Shown one piece after another: positions 24,401-33,702 of a stretch of 64,000 bases of DNA. Both the position numbers and the translations under genes were made by a program. The DNA comes from Sorghum bicolor (lineage: Eukaryota; Streptophyta; Magnoliopsida; Poales; Poaceae). Numbering within the stretch: position 1 is the stretch's first letter; each line of letters opens with the position of its first letter. The notes under the pieces were generated by a model. The model saw nothing but the letters and a program-made list of their open reading frames with translations. It was not told the origin of the DNA and did no database searches. The stretch covers positions 16,156,248-16,220,247 of the forward strand of contig NC_012875.2 in the NCBI RefSeq assembly GCF_000003195.3. The letters are read 5' to 3'.

Positions 24401-25368
24401 CATTCACATTTGGATACTCTTTTTTTTTTTGGTAATGGAAAAGAATTTTGTGCCATGTTACGCTGTAGTGTGTTGCAGCTTTGTAATGCATAAAAACTGT
24501 CATTAACAAAATGTTTCTAGATCAGGAATAAGTATGTCTGAGATATGTACTCAAAAGGTATGATGCTGACAAATGAACTTACTGGAAGCATTTCTAATGA
24601 TCTAGCAAATTTATATGTTTGGCCTGGTAATGTTGCCCTCTAATTAAGAAGTAGCATTTGCATTTTCAAATTTTTGTCTTTTACAAGACATAATTCTAGT
24701 GCTAATTGTATTTATCCTCTTCCAGTTTTATATACACTTGAGATCACTTCCTTTTAACCTTGGTAATGACAGAGGGAATCACTTGATTTTGATACAGCCA
24801 CTGTTAAACTTATTCCACTCAGAACCTGGCAACAGCTTGTGGAAACGCAAAGCTGACTCTGCATTGCGTCATTGCAAGGTAAGTTAATAGAACCTCACTC
24901 CTGCCATATCACTACTTGCACAAATAATTACAGAATGAAGGTGCATTTGGTAAAGAACTTCCAAACGGTTAACGGCTACAAAAAACCTTCCCAAAACACC
25001 CACTCACACTAAAATTTGCGCCACAAAAACAAGAAATGGCATAATATTAGTTTTAAGGCTGATTTTGATTTGAAATGAAAATGAGCAAAGTACAACTCTT
25101 GTATATTTCAAGTTTTTTTTTTTTCAAAATTGAAGTTCAAAAATGGTAAAGCATTAACCGTGTGATGTTCTTTGTGCAGACAGTGAAAACATTCTTGGAG
25201 GAGACTCTTGACGCCATACCGGACAGTGTTCTTGACAAGCCAGTAAACAGGGAACCATGCAGTGACGAAGGATATTTTGCTAATATTGATTCTCTGTTGC
25301 CACCAAAATACACGACGCCGATCAACTGTAGCTATGGAAGACTAGAACTTGTAGCCGCATCCACCTAA
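3486..25368 (+). CDS. tRNA-dihydrouridine synthase, DusA-like (12 exons)
   Basis: Exons: 3486-3661, 3748-3874, 4004-4131, 4208-4277, 4368-4470, 5221-5338, 5705-5786, 23254-23315, 24056-24128, 24197-24280, 24798-24878, 25180-25368. All borders are GT/AG, and the sum is 1293 nt (430 aa plus stop) with no internal stop. Family: FMN-dependent TIM-barrel enzymes that reduce uridine in the tRNA D-loop. Visible motifs: VAPMMDWTD just after exon 1, QIGGS, NCGCPS with the probable catalytic Cys at about residue 147, [21 protein letters not shown] (about 220), NGGI (260-263) and [10 protein letters not shown] (279-288). The first ~58 residues are rich in Ala, Arg and Ser with few acids, suggesting an organelle transit peptide (inferred). 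ATG 3486 was chosen because it opens this leader; an in-frame ATG lies upstream at 3441. Intron 7 is swollen to 17.5 kb by nested transposons. The reading frame looks under constraint, so the gene is probably still expressed. Confidence 0.92.
5856..6295 (+). repeat. E1 5' LTR (440 bp)
   Basis: It matches 21493-22189 from end to end, except that the right copy carries a MITE. It contains a TATA-like CTATAAATAG near 6109-6118 and the sequence AAACCCTAGCC near 6243, probably the transcribed leader. Confidence 0.85.
6322..6879 (+). pseudogene. E1 gag-like remnant
   Basis: An ATG at 6322 opens [19 protein letters not shown] and reaches a stop after about 54 codons (TAA near 6484). A second open stretch (from about 6544) is Pro/Ala/Gln-rich and ends near 6880. 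The position directly after the LTR and PBS fits gag. There is no recognised nucleocapsid knuckle. The rest of E1 to 8050 holds short broken ORFs only. Confidence 0.4.
8051..8426 (+). repeat. E2 5' LTR
   Basis: TG...CA ends, same length as the right LTR, followed directly by the PBS. It includes the sequence CCATATATATTCTTG, a possible TATA region, near 8250. Confidence 0.9.
8579..9301 (+). pseudogene. E2 gag, N-terminal part
   Basis: ATG 8579 opens [19 protein letters not shown], then a capsid core with [18 protein letters not shown] (about 8761-8815) and [18 protein letters not shown] at 8912-8914 interrupts it, but the same frame continues with FKELLNLHY and [13 protein letters not shown] to about 9120. 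After that a frameshift moves the reading to another frame ([14 protein letters not shown] near 9183). It is cut at 9301 by E3 and resumes at 17133. Capsid of a retroelement; not functional. Confidence 0.85.
9302..10988 (-). repeat. E3 3' LTR (1687 bp)
   Basis: It pairs with 13934-17132. Compared with the right LTR it lacks about 180 bp present at about 14339-14518. It contains many copies of CACCGGACGC or its complement between about 10050 and 10550. Confidence 0.88.
11447..12850 (-). pseudogene. E3 integrase (copia type), with fused upstream remnant
   Basis: In one minus-strand frame the product has [12 protein letters not shown], an HHCC-like block [13 protein letters not shown] ... ACQAGKQ in which the first Cys of the usual CxxCxxGK is replaced, [15 protein letters not shown] and [10 protein letters not shown] of the DDE core. 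A TAG (12095-12097) follows, then the same frame continues with [15 protein letters not shown] and LLNGRKP to 11447. Immediately upstream, near 12733, the sequence jumps from the gag tail (SCFMAK in another frame) straight to NFNLLSVAQ, so protease has been deleted. Downstream there is no RT. It cannot supply function in its own right. Confidence 0.85.
12979..13776 (-). CDS. E3 gag polyprotein (copia type)
   Basis: A 265-codon open frame starts at 13776. It has the UBN2-type copia capsid core: [46 protein letters not shown] and a Lys/Asp-rich tail. The usual zinc-knuckle continues in a neighbouring frame (SECPYNSD near 12960), so the C-terminus is frameshifted. It is the first ORF after the PBS. 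The role is the capsid of a virus-like particle; a product could be made, but nucleic-acid binding would be impaired. Confidence 0.85.
   Translation of the reverse strand: MDQSMIEYGKSRRMIVILDPANSIDNERANKQCNTIALNTIYNGIDSKMFEQVKDLEKASEVWTRLEETYEGTTMIKSVKLYMLKDKLSNFRMKDDESIPKMFYRLQVIINNLKGLGEKVKDEDFIHKFLMCLPKRFKTLRTIIFRGGLKDISPNEVLGDVMTEDQYNDNDDEVIKKDDDDKKKKSVAFKTSSSSKSKNKGKAKKKELNDEECSNDDSDDEALALFVRKFGKMMKKKGYHTRKRRDHFNNKEYVRLCYAKAPIML
13919..13931 (-). other. E3 primer-binding site (initiator tRNA-Met type)
   Basis: On the minus strand TGGTATCAGAGCC lies two bases from the LTR end. This is the standard plant copia PBS and fixes the element's direction. Confidence 0.9.
15178..16535 (-). mobile_element. 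E4: gypsy-type solo LTR (1358 bp) inside the E3 LTR
   Basis: It begins TGTTGGGTATTTC and ends CCGTCAACA with a perfect 5-bp TSD AGCGT (15173-15177, 16536-16540). No internal sequence remains, so LTR-LTR recombination is the likely history. It shares modules with the Athila-type LTRs further right: stem-loop at 15208-15225, paired GC 12-mers at 16233 and 16254, minus-strand TATATAA at 16034-16040, and the block 16393-16448. By these modules it reads on the minus strand. Confidence 0.93.
15842..15952. repeat. AACTAGA-type short tandem repeats inside E4
   Basis: About 110 bp made of repeated AACTAGA and GATGAACTAGA units. A shorter version of the same repeat occurs in the D LTR at about 54969-55010, supporting kinship of E4 and D. 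Confidence 0.75.
17133..17730 (+). pseudogene. E2 gag C-terminus and protease
   Basis: After E3 the E2 frame resumes with the knuckle-like [15 protein letters not shown] (about 17218-17262), an Asp/Glu-rich linker, and the protease active site [10 protein letters not shown] (about 17452-17481). A TAG at 17520-17522 interrupts it; the frame then continues through VANGEKVPC and [12 protein letters not shown] to a further TAG near 17729. The knuckle is degenerate compared with CX2CX4HX4C. Confidence 0.85.
17731..20758 (+). pseudogene. E2 RT-RNase H-integrase with remnant chromodomain tail
   Basis: Several frames are needed, so it is dead. [14 protein letters not shown] is broken at 18117 by a MITE and resumes with [16 protein letters not shown] and [11 protein letters not shown]; the catalytic FFDDIL is near 18553-18570, followed by a TAG. 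RNase [13 protein letters not shown] near 18988, a frameshift near 19170, then [11 protein letters not shown] and [10 protein letters not shown]. Integrase: HHCC region 19550-19690, then D, D and E in [15 protein letters not shown] and DGQSEAANR (19809-20060). The GPYRVV block ends at a TAG (20478-20480). The last stretch, FHVGILQKF ... [10 protein letters not shown], looks like the two sides of a chromodomain with its centre missing. Order RT-RH-IN fits Ty3/gypsy chromoviruses. Confidence 0.87.
18117..18291. mobile_element. Small hAT-like MITE in the E2 RT gene (175 bp)
   Basis: Ends CTATGTTACACG and CGTGTAACATAG are inverted. The 8-bp direct repeat GCGCTCAC flanks it (18109-18116, 18292-18299). 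Inside are many GGATAC/GTATCC pentamer or hexamer repeats in both orientations. TSD length and size fit a non-autonomous hAT element. No ORF. Confidence 0.85.
20759..21134 (+). repeat. E2 3' LTR
   Basis: Same 376-bp length as the 5' LTR, with about 16 differences by eye. It directly follows a purine tract. Confidence 0.9.
21229..21318 (+). repeat. Perfect 45-bp tandem duplication in E1
   Basis: 21229-21273 and 21274-21318 are identical. Because 45 is a multiple of three the reading stays in frame, encoding [15 protein letters not shown] twice in an open stretch of E1's interior. Confidence 0.9.
21493..22189 (+). repeat. E1 3' LTR, carrying a MITE
   Basis: Same start and end as 5856-6295. 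It is longer only by the MITE at 21700-21956 plus the duplicated TA. Confidence 0.85.
21700..21956. mobile_element. Stowaway MITE in the E1 3' LTR (257 bp)
   Basis: Ends CTCTCTCTATCCC and GGGATGGAGGGAG, flanked by TA on both sides (21698-21699, 21957-21958). The empty site is visible in the other LTR near 6059. AT-rich interior with inverted arms around GTTTGACC; no ORF. Confidence 0.93.
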
Positions 25369-25395
25369 GCATCCGGAAGGTTTTCTTTTTTGAGA

Positions 25396-25492
25396 AGCCA
25401 GTAAACAGGGAACCATCCAGTGCCAGTGGCGAAGGATATTTTGCTAATATTGATTCTCTGTTGCCACCAAAATACATGACGCTGATCCGCTC
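25396..25492 (+). repeat. Duplicated piece of the last dihydrouridine-synthase exon
   Basis: This run, just after the stop codon at 25366-25368, repeats 25236-25325 almost base for base, from GCCAGTAAACAGGGAACCAT to the codons before GCTGATC. Differences include a 6-bp insertion (GTGCCA region) and a few substitutions. It is noncoding in the current gene model and would lie in the 3' UTR. Confidence 0.9.
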
Positions 25493-26370
25493 GCCCACTT
25501 TCTTCGCCCGCCCACTCCCCCTCTCTGGCTCCTCCGCACTGTTGTTGCTTCATGCTACGCTCGCTGCTGTTATGTGAGACAAAGCCACAGTAACATCCAG
25601 CTCGCTATTGCCTCGTTTGTTCGTGCTTCCTCCTTCCCTCTATGACCTTCTTGGCACTAGAGGAGGGCGACGGCAGCGGCTTCTAGTGAGCCGCACCTCC
25701 CTCCCTTGCTACCTCCTCTTTGCGACCTCCATGCCATCGAAGATGATGGCTATAGCGTAGTTTCCGACGAGGAAGGTGTCTTTCTCTGGCTATAGCGTAG
25801 TTTTCGACGAGGTAGGTGGGTCCTTCTCTAGATCTAACCTCTGCTCCTCTCCCTCCTCCTTTGGATCTAAGCTCTCCTCGATCTAGACTTGAGGGATACA
25901 CAACAGTGGCTAGGTTCTAACGAGCTCAGTTGCAGTAGGTTTGTTTCTGTTGTTGTAGTAGCGTCGTTTTGTTGTTGCACAAATATTTTTTTGTTACATT
26001 ATTTTTTTTATTCTGATGTTGCATTTCTATTTCTTCTCTGGATCTAGATCTAAGGGATGCAGTAGTGATTAGAGTTTCAATGAGCTCTATTTGTAGTAGG
26101 CTTGTGGCAATAGCTTTGGTTTGCTGTTGCAACAAGTACTTTTTCTTTGTTGTATAAGTCTTTTTTCTGATGAATCTGGTATTGCTTTTATTTCTGTTGG
26201 TTGCAGTAGTTTTGGTTTGCTGTTGTAACAAGTATTTTTATTTTGTTGCATTAATATATTTTTCCTTGATGCTTGCATCTAGCTTTGTTGTGTAGTTGTA
26301 GTCGCTCTTATTCAAGTCTTGTTCTGATGTTTCACCTTGTTTTTGCGCTTTGTTTAATGTTGTTTTCTGA
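25493..26370. repeat. Intergenic DNA with diverged short tandem repeats
   Basis: No gene seen. GGCTATAGCGTAGTTTtCGACGAGG occurs as two tandem units (about 25748-25820). From about 25878 to 26260 are two or three diverged copies of a unit containing GATCTAGA, AGGGATACA/AGGGATGCAG, GAGCTC, GCAGTAGG and TTTGTTGTTGCA-type runs. Confidence 0.55.
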
Positions 26371-26493
26371 GGGCAGTCCCAATGGTAGAAATTATGCACA
26401 GTTTCCATAGTGACTATGTCAACAAAAATTAATCTATGGAAACTATCTCACACAATGGAGATGTCTTCAAGTAATACACCATTGGGAGTGCCC
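26371..26493. mobile_element. 123-bp MITE, PIF/Harbinger-like
   Basis: Terminal inverted repeats GGGCAGTCCCAATGGT and (complement) GGGCACTCCCAATGGT match at 15 of 16 positions. The 3-bp direct repeat TGA lies on both sides (26368-26370, 26494-26496). No ORF. Confidence 0.75.
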
Positions 26494-26496
26494 TGA

Positions 26497-26926
26497 TGAG
26501 AGTGCGTTAGGGGTGGGTAAGGTTGTGGGACGGATGGAAACCCATTCTATTCGATAGGGGGCAGGCGAGGTTGGGGGCGAGCGGGTTGCATGTGCGAGGA
26601 GCGGAGGAAGGGTGGTTCCAATCTCAACTTTCTTCTCCGAGCAGTTAGGGTGAGAGGGAGGTGCGGTATGAAGGGACACGGTGTTGTTACGACATCGTCC
26701 GATGGATCGGCATCCATTGGACGTCCGGGCACCAACACTACCGACAAATAATTCCATATATGGAAGTAGAGGTTATCCGCATACATTGGCCTACTTGCTT
26801 TGCTTTTTTCACGGCATTCAAAAGTGTGGAACCTCATCGGCTACCGGGCCTCCTCCGCCAGCCACCAAGTGAAATTGACCTGGTCAGTTTGGATATGTTT
26901 GGTTTCCTAACTTACTTTTAGCTTGG
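26497..26926. other. Intergenic, nothing recognised
   Basis: Open frames here are short and without known motifs. I see no repeat or gene that I can support. Confidence 0.5.
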
Positions 26927-27179
26927 CTAAGCATCTCTAAGAGATTGGTCAAATCATTTTGTAAAGCTAAATTTTAGTTATTATTGAAGGAAAAACATCT
27001 CCAATAGACTCTGTAAATGTCTATAAATTTAGTAGCTCTCCATCCCACCTCCCTTGCTCTCTACTTTTTGATAGACTACCTCACTAGCCATCTAATACAG
27101 AGTTTGTTGGAGTATTTTAGTATTTTCTTGTCCAATCTATTTTAGTGAGTAGCTAAATCAGTAAATTTAGCTAGTCTTT

Positions 27180-30100
27180 TATAACACTCCAAAATTCTAT
27201 TTTGGATTGTTATTAGGAAAATACTAAATTAAATGAAGGATTTATTTTTTTCTAAAAATATTACTAGATTTTATTAATTGTTGTTATTATAAAATGAGAA
27301 AAATGTGGAATTTTAAAACTTTAACAAGTGAAGTGAAGGGTGTTTTGTTTGATTAGTGTGCCCTTGCTTATTCTTGGTTGTGTGTGAAAAAAAATGAATT
27401 TCTAAAATTCGAGCAAGCCACGATTAGGCCCTTCTCGATTTAAAAATAGCGCTTTAAAAACATATTTGAAAACCTAATTCAAATTTGAGTCAAGAATAAT
27501 TGAAAAATGTCTAAAAGAAAATAGGTTTTTGTTTTCAAAAATAGTGAAGAAAACAAGCTCCAAAGTAATCTCAAATTAGGAATGAAAAAATGGTTAGCAA
27601 ATTGGTTTAGTGAAACACTTTAGAAATTCTGTTTCAAAATGAGTTATTTCTTTTCTCTTTTTCCCTCCCTCTCTTTAGGCCCACCTCTGCTTTCGGCCTA
27701 GCCTAACATCGCAGCGGCCCAGCAGCAGCCCCGCAAGCCCACCTCTTTCCTGCGCACACCCGCTGCCTTGTGGGCCCCACTTGTCAGTCGCTCCAAGTCA
27801 CTGACGCTGCGGACCCACATGTCAAGCCCGTCCCCTACCTCCCGCATCAGGCGGAAGAGCACCGCCACTGCCCGATCTCCCCAGTGCGCGCGTCACGAGG
27901 TTGGCAGAGCCTATAAAAGGTCTTGCCCCTAGCCTCGCATCCCCCCTTGGACCCTAGGGCAGCCGCCGCTGCAACCCTAACCCTAGCCACGCACGCCACC
28001 ATTGCTGCCGCCCGAAGACGACCTGGCCCCGTCGATCTCTACCGTCGAGGCCTCTCTGGCGATAAGAACCACTCCAAGAGATTTTCCCCGAGATGAGGAA
28101 GCCGCCAGTGCCACTCTCTCTCTCTCTACGGACCGCGCAGGCTCACCGTCGTCGCACAGCCGTCCCTAGCCGCCACGCCATGTTTGCTGCCGACTCTAGC
28201 CGTCCGCCGTGGTAGCGAGTCCCTGCATTGAATCCGCAAGGCCGAGCTGCTTCTGTCTGTACCCTTGCCTCGGCCGCCTGTGCCTTGCAGCGCATTTTCG
28301 CCGGACTCCGGCGAACTTCCGGCCGGCACCTAGGGTGCCGCCGTGCGGCCCGCACCGCCCCGCCGCATGGCCTGTGCACCCGGGCGCCTCGGTCCATCGT
28401 GGCCCCTGGCAATTTTGCAGAAAGGTCTCCGTATTTATTAGAAATCAACCCGTAGTCCTAAACAGTTCAAAAGTAATTAGGTTTAGGTCTAGTTTTTAGC
28501 AGTTTAGCCCTTGGATCCATTGGTATTTATAGACTTAGTCCAAAGTGCTTTTAAACTTCAGTTTTGATTTATTTAAAATATGAAAAATTGTTCTGCTTAA
28601 TCACAGTTTGCCACTAACATAGTTTTGGCTATAAAATCCATGTTGTAACTCTGTTTGACCCCGTTCTTGTCGCGTTGGTTTAGTATCGATGTAAGATACC
28701 CTTGAGGAGTGATAGTTACCTCATTTGACCATTTTGGTTTTCACCATAAATGCAAAATGCTTAATGCTTTACTAAATGCCTTTAAATCTATAAAAGCAAT
28801 TTATGTTTATAACTTTGGTTTTTCATAAACACATATTAATATTATTAATACCAACATAAATGCCTTCTTAATTGTGACCTACTTAATATAATCTCATTCC
28901 ATAAATGCTTTGTTTGACTTTTGTCGCAAGTTTCATGTTTTCTAAAAATTATAGATGATAGTGATATAATAATATTAAATGTTTATAAATAAAACATGAC
29001 TAAATTTTAATATCGGCTTTTACCATTCCTTATAAATTGGTTAATTTAGCTATGTATCCATCGTCTCTTTTAATCAAATAAAATATGACAAGTGTATAGT
29101 TTGTATTCTCCGTTAAGTTGGAAGCCTCGATAGTCGAGTCCGTTTAATGATAGCTCCGTTTTTAATCATTCTTGCGTTGTCTCGATCATAGCAACAAGTC
29201 GTGTCATTTAGTGTGCTCTCTTTCAAAGCTTTTCTTTTGATTGTCGTCTGTTCTTAGTCGTGATTGTTATTTGTCTATTTGTCTTGCTTGGTTGCTTTGA
29301 GTAGAAGAAGCGTGGTTCGTTAGCGCTGAAGACCAGGAGCTGAGGACCGACAGTTGCAATAGAAGATGGAGATCTGGAAGATAGAAACTGAAGACTTCCG
29401 AGCAGTTGTACATTGGGAATAAAGGCAAGTGCAGGCACCCTTTGATCATATTGTACCTATGAACTTTAAATACAATTACTTTCCATTGCATGTGTCTTAA
29501 TACTACAAACCCTAAGGACATGACTAGCCCTCTACTATATTCTTTGTACTCCTGGGTTTATACATGGGTAGTATATTGAATAGTAGATATGCTTAGTTGC
29601 TCTACTCATCTATTCCATATGATAAATGAAAGTAATGATCTTGCTTAATAAATTCTTCAATGATGATTAATGTTTAAATGATGAATGATGGTCACTTCGA
29701 TGATGGAGATGTTGCAGTGCTTGCGAGCATCGTGGTTTGTTGAGGAAAGGGGGAACGAGTACTAGAGCTTGGCCTGGTTTCCTAGGGTACTCGTTGCCGC
29801 CCTCTGTAAGGACTTAGTCATGGAGTGGCCCCCTGGGACTTACAGTACAGCTTCAAACTATATGGCTCTGGCTTGACATAGTATCAGGGCCTCTACTTAT
29901 ATGGTGTGACTTTCTGGGTAGGCGTAAGGAAGTAGCTTGGGTATTCATATTAAAAGGTCGGTCAGTTTGGGGTCCCATTGCTATGGGCACGGCTGCCGCG
30001 CGCCCCGGCTAAAAGTTATGAGTTGCACTCTATTAGCTAGAACCTGTGAAAAGTTTCGTAGTGAAACCCTGCCTGCTCACCTTGGTAGTGTTTTGGGGGA

Positions 30101-30954
30101 GTCGCAACCCCGGGCAAATGGGAATCATGACTTGAAGTGAAAGTGTACAACCTCTACAGAGTTTGACAAAACTGATATATCAGCCGTGATCACGGTCATG
30201 AGCGGCTCAGACTCTCACATGTTGAGCAAATTGGAATCACATGTAACATGGAGGCAGAACTTGGTTGAGGTTGCTACCTCGTGCTTTGGCAGAATTGCTA
30301 TTCTGTGTTGGTAGGATTGCTATCCTGTGTTCTTAATTGGGATTGCTATCCCATGAATTTAATGGGGTTGCTACCCCGAGTTACTATCTGAGGTTGCTAC
30401 CTTGGTAATAATAATAATGATGATGATGATGACTAATAATTAATATTGTTAATTTACTTCATCTAAATAAGGGTTGGGATATTCTATTCACAACTAGTAA
30501 TAGGTTGTTTTAATAATAGAGTTGTAATAAAAGTTTACCAACTAAAAAGCTCACCTGCAGTTAAACAATGTTAGCTTTTCCTTTGATTAAGCCTTGCATG
30601 TCATTATACTTTCCGCCTTTACTTGTTGAGTCAACTTGAACTCACCCCAACCCACACCCCATTGTGTAGTAAAGTGCTGCTCAGAGGAAGGTCAAAGATG
30701 TCATTGAGTTTTCTAAAAGCCGAACAGAAGTGCTTGGCGTACGAAGCCCCCAGTCAGCCGTCCCTAAGAAGAATGGAGCCTAAGAAGTTTACCAATTGTT
30801 CTTGCGTACTCTGATAGTTGTAAGTGTTATTATAAATATGTTTTATACTATATATAACATTGTTTCTGATATTTCTATTCTTTTGTTGTATGTGTGGACT
30901 TCTTGGGCACACATATGTTGACTCTAGTCTTATTTTTAAAACCAGGGTGTTACA
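27180..30954 (+). mobile_element. 3.8-kb solo LTR (gypsy type)
   Basis: It begins TATAACACTCC (probably decayed from TGTAACACC) and ends GGTGTTACA, with a perfect TSD TCTTT (27175-27179, 30955-30959). A TATA box CTATAAAAGG at 27911-27920 is followed by a GC-rich leader with AACCCTAACCCTAGCC. No pol ORF is present. Length and termini resemble the long LTRs of Del/Tekay-like gypsy elements, but the family is inferred only. Confidence 0.82.
27911..27920 (+). promoter_or_regulatory. TATA box of the 3.8-kb solo LTR
   Basis: CTATAAAAGG followed by a C-rich leader; a typical plant LTR core promoter. Activity is inferred. Confidence 0.65.
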
Positions 30955-30983
30955 TCTTTGAATAATATCTTGGAGATGCTCTA

Positions 30984-32068
30984 AGCCTAGATAGCCCAAG
31001 CCTTGTTTTAAGCTAGTTTTTAGTTGTTTAGTTGTCTGCATTGTCTAAGCTTGGTTAGTATTGGGTGTGTTTGGTTGTCTAGTTTGCATTTCATACATTT
31101 ATTCTTCTCTATGTGGTAAGGTTACCTCTCAGGCATTCTGTGGAACACCTAATTTGTGCAAAAGGCGGAGCAACACGGTTGTCAAGCGTGGGGATCGTTG
31201 GAAACAAATAAAAAACTAGACTCATGGAGGGAACAGAGATGAGGTGATGTAAGATAGTGTAACGGGGTGAAGAAAGGAGCGGCTGGAGTGGTGGACCATA
31301 GGAGGTGAAGCGAACCATGGCTCAAGCATAGCCTATGAAAAATGTTCTCCACCTACGTTCCTAGGTAGCCTGGCTAATAGGCGTTTGGTGGCCTCCCCAA
31401 GCTTTGCTAAAGCCTAGTTACAAGCAACTAAATAGTCCAATCTTGGCTTCATGTAGCCAGACCAAGGGATGGCCATCCAACCAATCAAGCCCTTTGGGAT
31501 CTGCCGAGGCTAGCTCCACTGCACCCCTTGCTGCCCAACCGGGCTAGCTAGTTTAGGACCTAGCTAAGTTTGTCCGCCTCTACATCTAGCCGGCCAGGTT
31601 GCCCCTGAGCTCGATGGAACTAGCCTCGTTTCTCTTTTCGAGTCCAAACCAATTACTTACCAAATTAGTTTTTGGACGGGTTTTGGCATAGATAATATAA
31701 AGTTTACCATTTGGACTTGTTTTCCTATTTAGATAGGGCCAACTATATATATATATATATATCATAGGGTCATGATCGATTGAAGGATCCAACATTGAAT
31801 AATCTTTTTGCATATATTACCTAACTTTTCTCATTTTCTAACCCTCGTGTTGTTTGGTGTATCTCTTCATGAGATTCATCGGTGTTCTAGGTTGCTTTGC
31901 CGACCCTAGAGTAACCCTAGACATGCTTGTGTCCAATGGGTCCTCCGTGGAGGTGTTCTCAAGCTTTTGCGGCAAATGATGGGCTCTAGATTGGCTTAAT
32001 CAATCTTTAGATCAATTTCATCAATCTCGGAGTTGTTTGCTGTGACATCCTAGATGTCAAAGTACCAA
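30984..32068. other. Intergenic DNA without a supported gene
   Basis: Only short unrelated ORFs. An (AT) run lies at about 31743-31762. No transposon ends were identified. Confidence 0.5.
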
Positions 32069-32404
32069 TCTATAACTCTTATAAAGCAAAACCCCACTAT
32101 CTAGTTCTTTTGACTTGCAATGCGTCCTCCTCGGTAGTCTACTATCAACTCCACTATCTATATCTCTTAAAATGCAAAGTGTCCACCTCAACAGTCCACT
32201 ATCATTTGCCACTATCAATTTCTCTTGACATGCAAGGTGTGCACCTCATCAATCTACTATCAGTTGCACTAAAGTTCACTAGTACAAGAATTATGATATT
32301 CACATCTACTATTGGATACAATCTCTACGATTATGCTAATAAAAGAGTTATATATTTATATTCCTCCTTGATACCCATAGCAACGCATGGGGAATCCTCC
32401 TAGT
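32069..32404 (+). mobile_element. Short non-autonomous Helitron (336 bp)
   Basis: The 5' end TCTATAACTCTTATAAAGC resembles the TC starts of grass Helitrons. The 3' end has the hairpin CCCATAGCAACGCATGGGG, then CTAGT at 32400-32404. It sits between A (32068) and T (32405), the Helitron target. It lacks Rep/helicase ORFs. Internally it carries three ~58-bp tandem units. Confidence 0.82.
32094..32266 (+). repeat. Three ~58-bp diverged tandem repeats inside the Helitron
   Basis: Units start with CCACTATC at 32094, 32151 and 32209 (57, 58 and 58 bp). Each contains TGCAA(T/A/G)G(C/T)GT and ends near CTATCA. Confidence 0.85.
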
Positions 32405-32520
32405 TAAAGTTGATTCATGAACATCATCAACCATAAGTATCATGTGTCATGTCCTAAATGCATATCATGTTATATATAGTTTCTATATGTTTCATATGTG
32501 GTGTTTTATAAGTTACATGA

Positions 32521-33697
32521 TGTTGAGGACATGAATAAGGGGTATCCTTAATCCCCTACTAAAAGAGATAACCCCTGATGAATGTCCAAGCCAAACTATT
32601 ATTCCACCCACTTTAGCCAGTGGAAAGGCCCAACACATGAGCCAAATTGGGACGGCCCAAAAATGGCCCTCGATAGCCCCACCTACAACCTACTTGACAT
32701 GCCCCCGATCAAGACAGGATGGATGCCTCGAGCACGCCACCCCTCAATTATGGAAGTCAGGTCGAGCGAACGACCTAGCCTCGAACACAGCATACCCCTC
32801 GATTACCTACTCCTAGTATGGATCTCGGAGCATTTAATGCGCTACACCTATTCCCACCTAACGTCGTGGCTATAGCGATCATAACGATGGATCCTACCCT
32901 GGTCACTTCCAACTTTAACCGCCCATACCTAGGGAGCCAGTGAATCATACAGGACCGATAGGCCATCCCGCGTACTATGCCCCATTAGGCACCCCCTTGA
33001 GACGCTCTGGTCAACGCCTCCTCCACATTCTCTGGGGTCCGGCCTTATCCGCTCAGCCCTTGAGATCGTCGATTGCCTTCTCGATCAAGGATCCTGCAGG
33101 ATCGGTCAGCGCCCGAATGACTCGCAACGTGACACATGCAGGAATACATACGCATGAGTATGAGCACCCGTCTTCTATCCACCGTCAACCATGCCGTCAT
33201 GTGTACCAGAAGGACAATCTCATCATCACTAAAGTACATCGCTACAAGACTTTTCAATCCATGCCTCTACAGAAACCTTGACTTGATCGGCATCCACTCC
33301 CACGTCATCACCCATGCTAGCCCTATGAATCATGTACCCCTGTGCCTCCTCTCGCCTATAAAAGGGGATGCCAGGGCATAGAATAGGGCAAGTTCAAGTT
33401 CATCATAGACGACTCATACACCCAAAACCCTAGCTGCATGTTGCTAGGACCTTGGGGACTTAGGGTTCCAAGTTCTAGCCCTTCTCCTCACAACCCCGCT
33501 CTCATCTTCTTGTATTCACCCCTGTACAAGCGCTTTGGTGCAAGATAATACAATCTGTCCCACCCTGCTAGACGTAGGGCCTTCTTTGCCCGAACTAGGA
33601 TAAATCGACTGTGTTCTTCTTTCATCACCATTCGAAAGAGGGTGCACGCACACAAATTCACTTGTTGGTGTTGGCCCCTAGGGTCCAAACACCAACA
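32521..33697 (+). mobile_element. 1.18-kb solo LTR
   Basis: It starts TGTTGAGGACATG and ends CACCAACA with a perfect TSD CATGA (32516-32520, 33698-33702). A TATA box CTATAAAAGG lies near 33356, followed by AAAACCCTAGC. No internal domain is present. Confidence 0.9.
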
Positions 33698-33702
33698 CAT
33701 GA

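Larger units (their letters stand above)
26930..30980. mobile_element. MITE with AGCATCTC ends, split by a solo LTR
   Basis: Left end AGCATCTCTAAGAGATTGG and right end (complement) AGCATCTCCAAGATATTA are inverted repeats. CTA flanks both sides (26927-26929, 30981-30983), which suggests a PIF/Harbinger-type MITE. Its own length is about 270 bp; the rest is the solo LTR at 27180-30954. Confidence 0.7.

Noticed and set aside
26087..26278. Gln/Asn/Lys-rich minus-strand ORF
   Set aside because: Arises from diverged tandem TTGTTGCAA-type repeats rather than coding constraint.
27970..27995. Telomere-like AACCCTAACCCTAG
   Set aside because: Only about two units, located in the transcribed leader of a solo LTR. 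Similar AAACCCTAG sequences occur in other leaders here (6243, 22137, 33427), so it is a telo-box-like leader feature and not an interstitial telomere.
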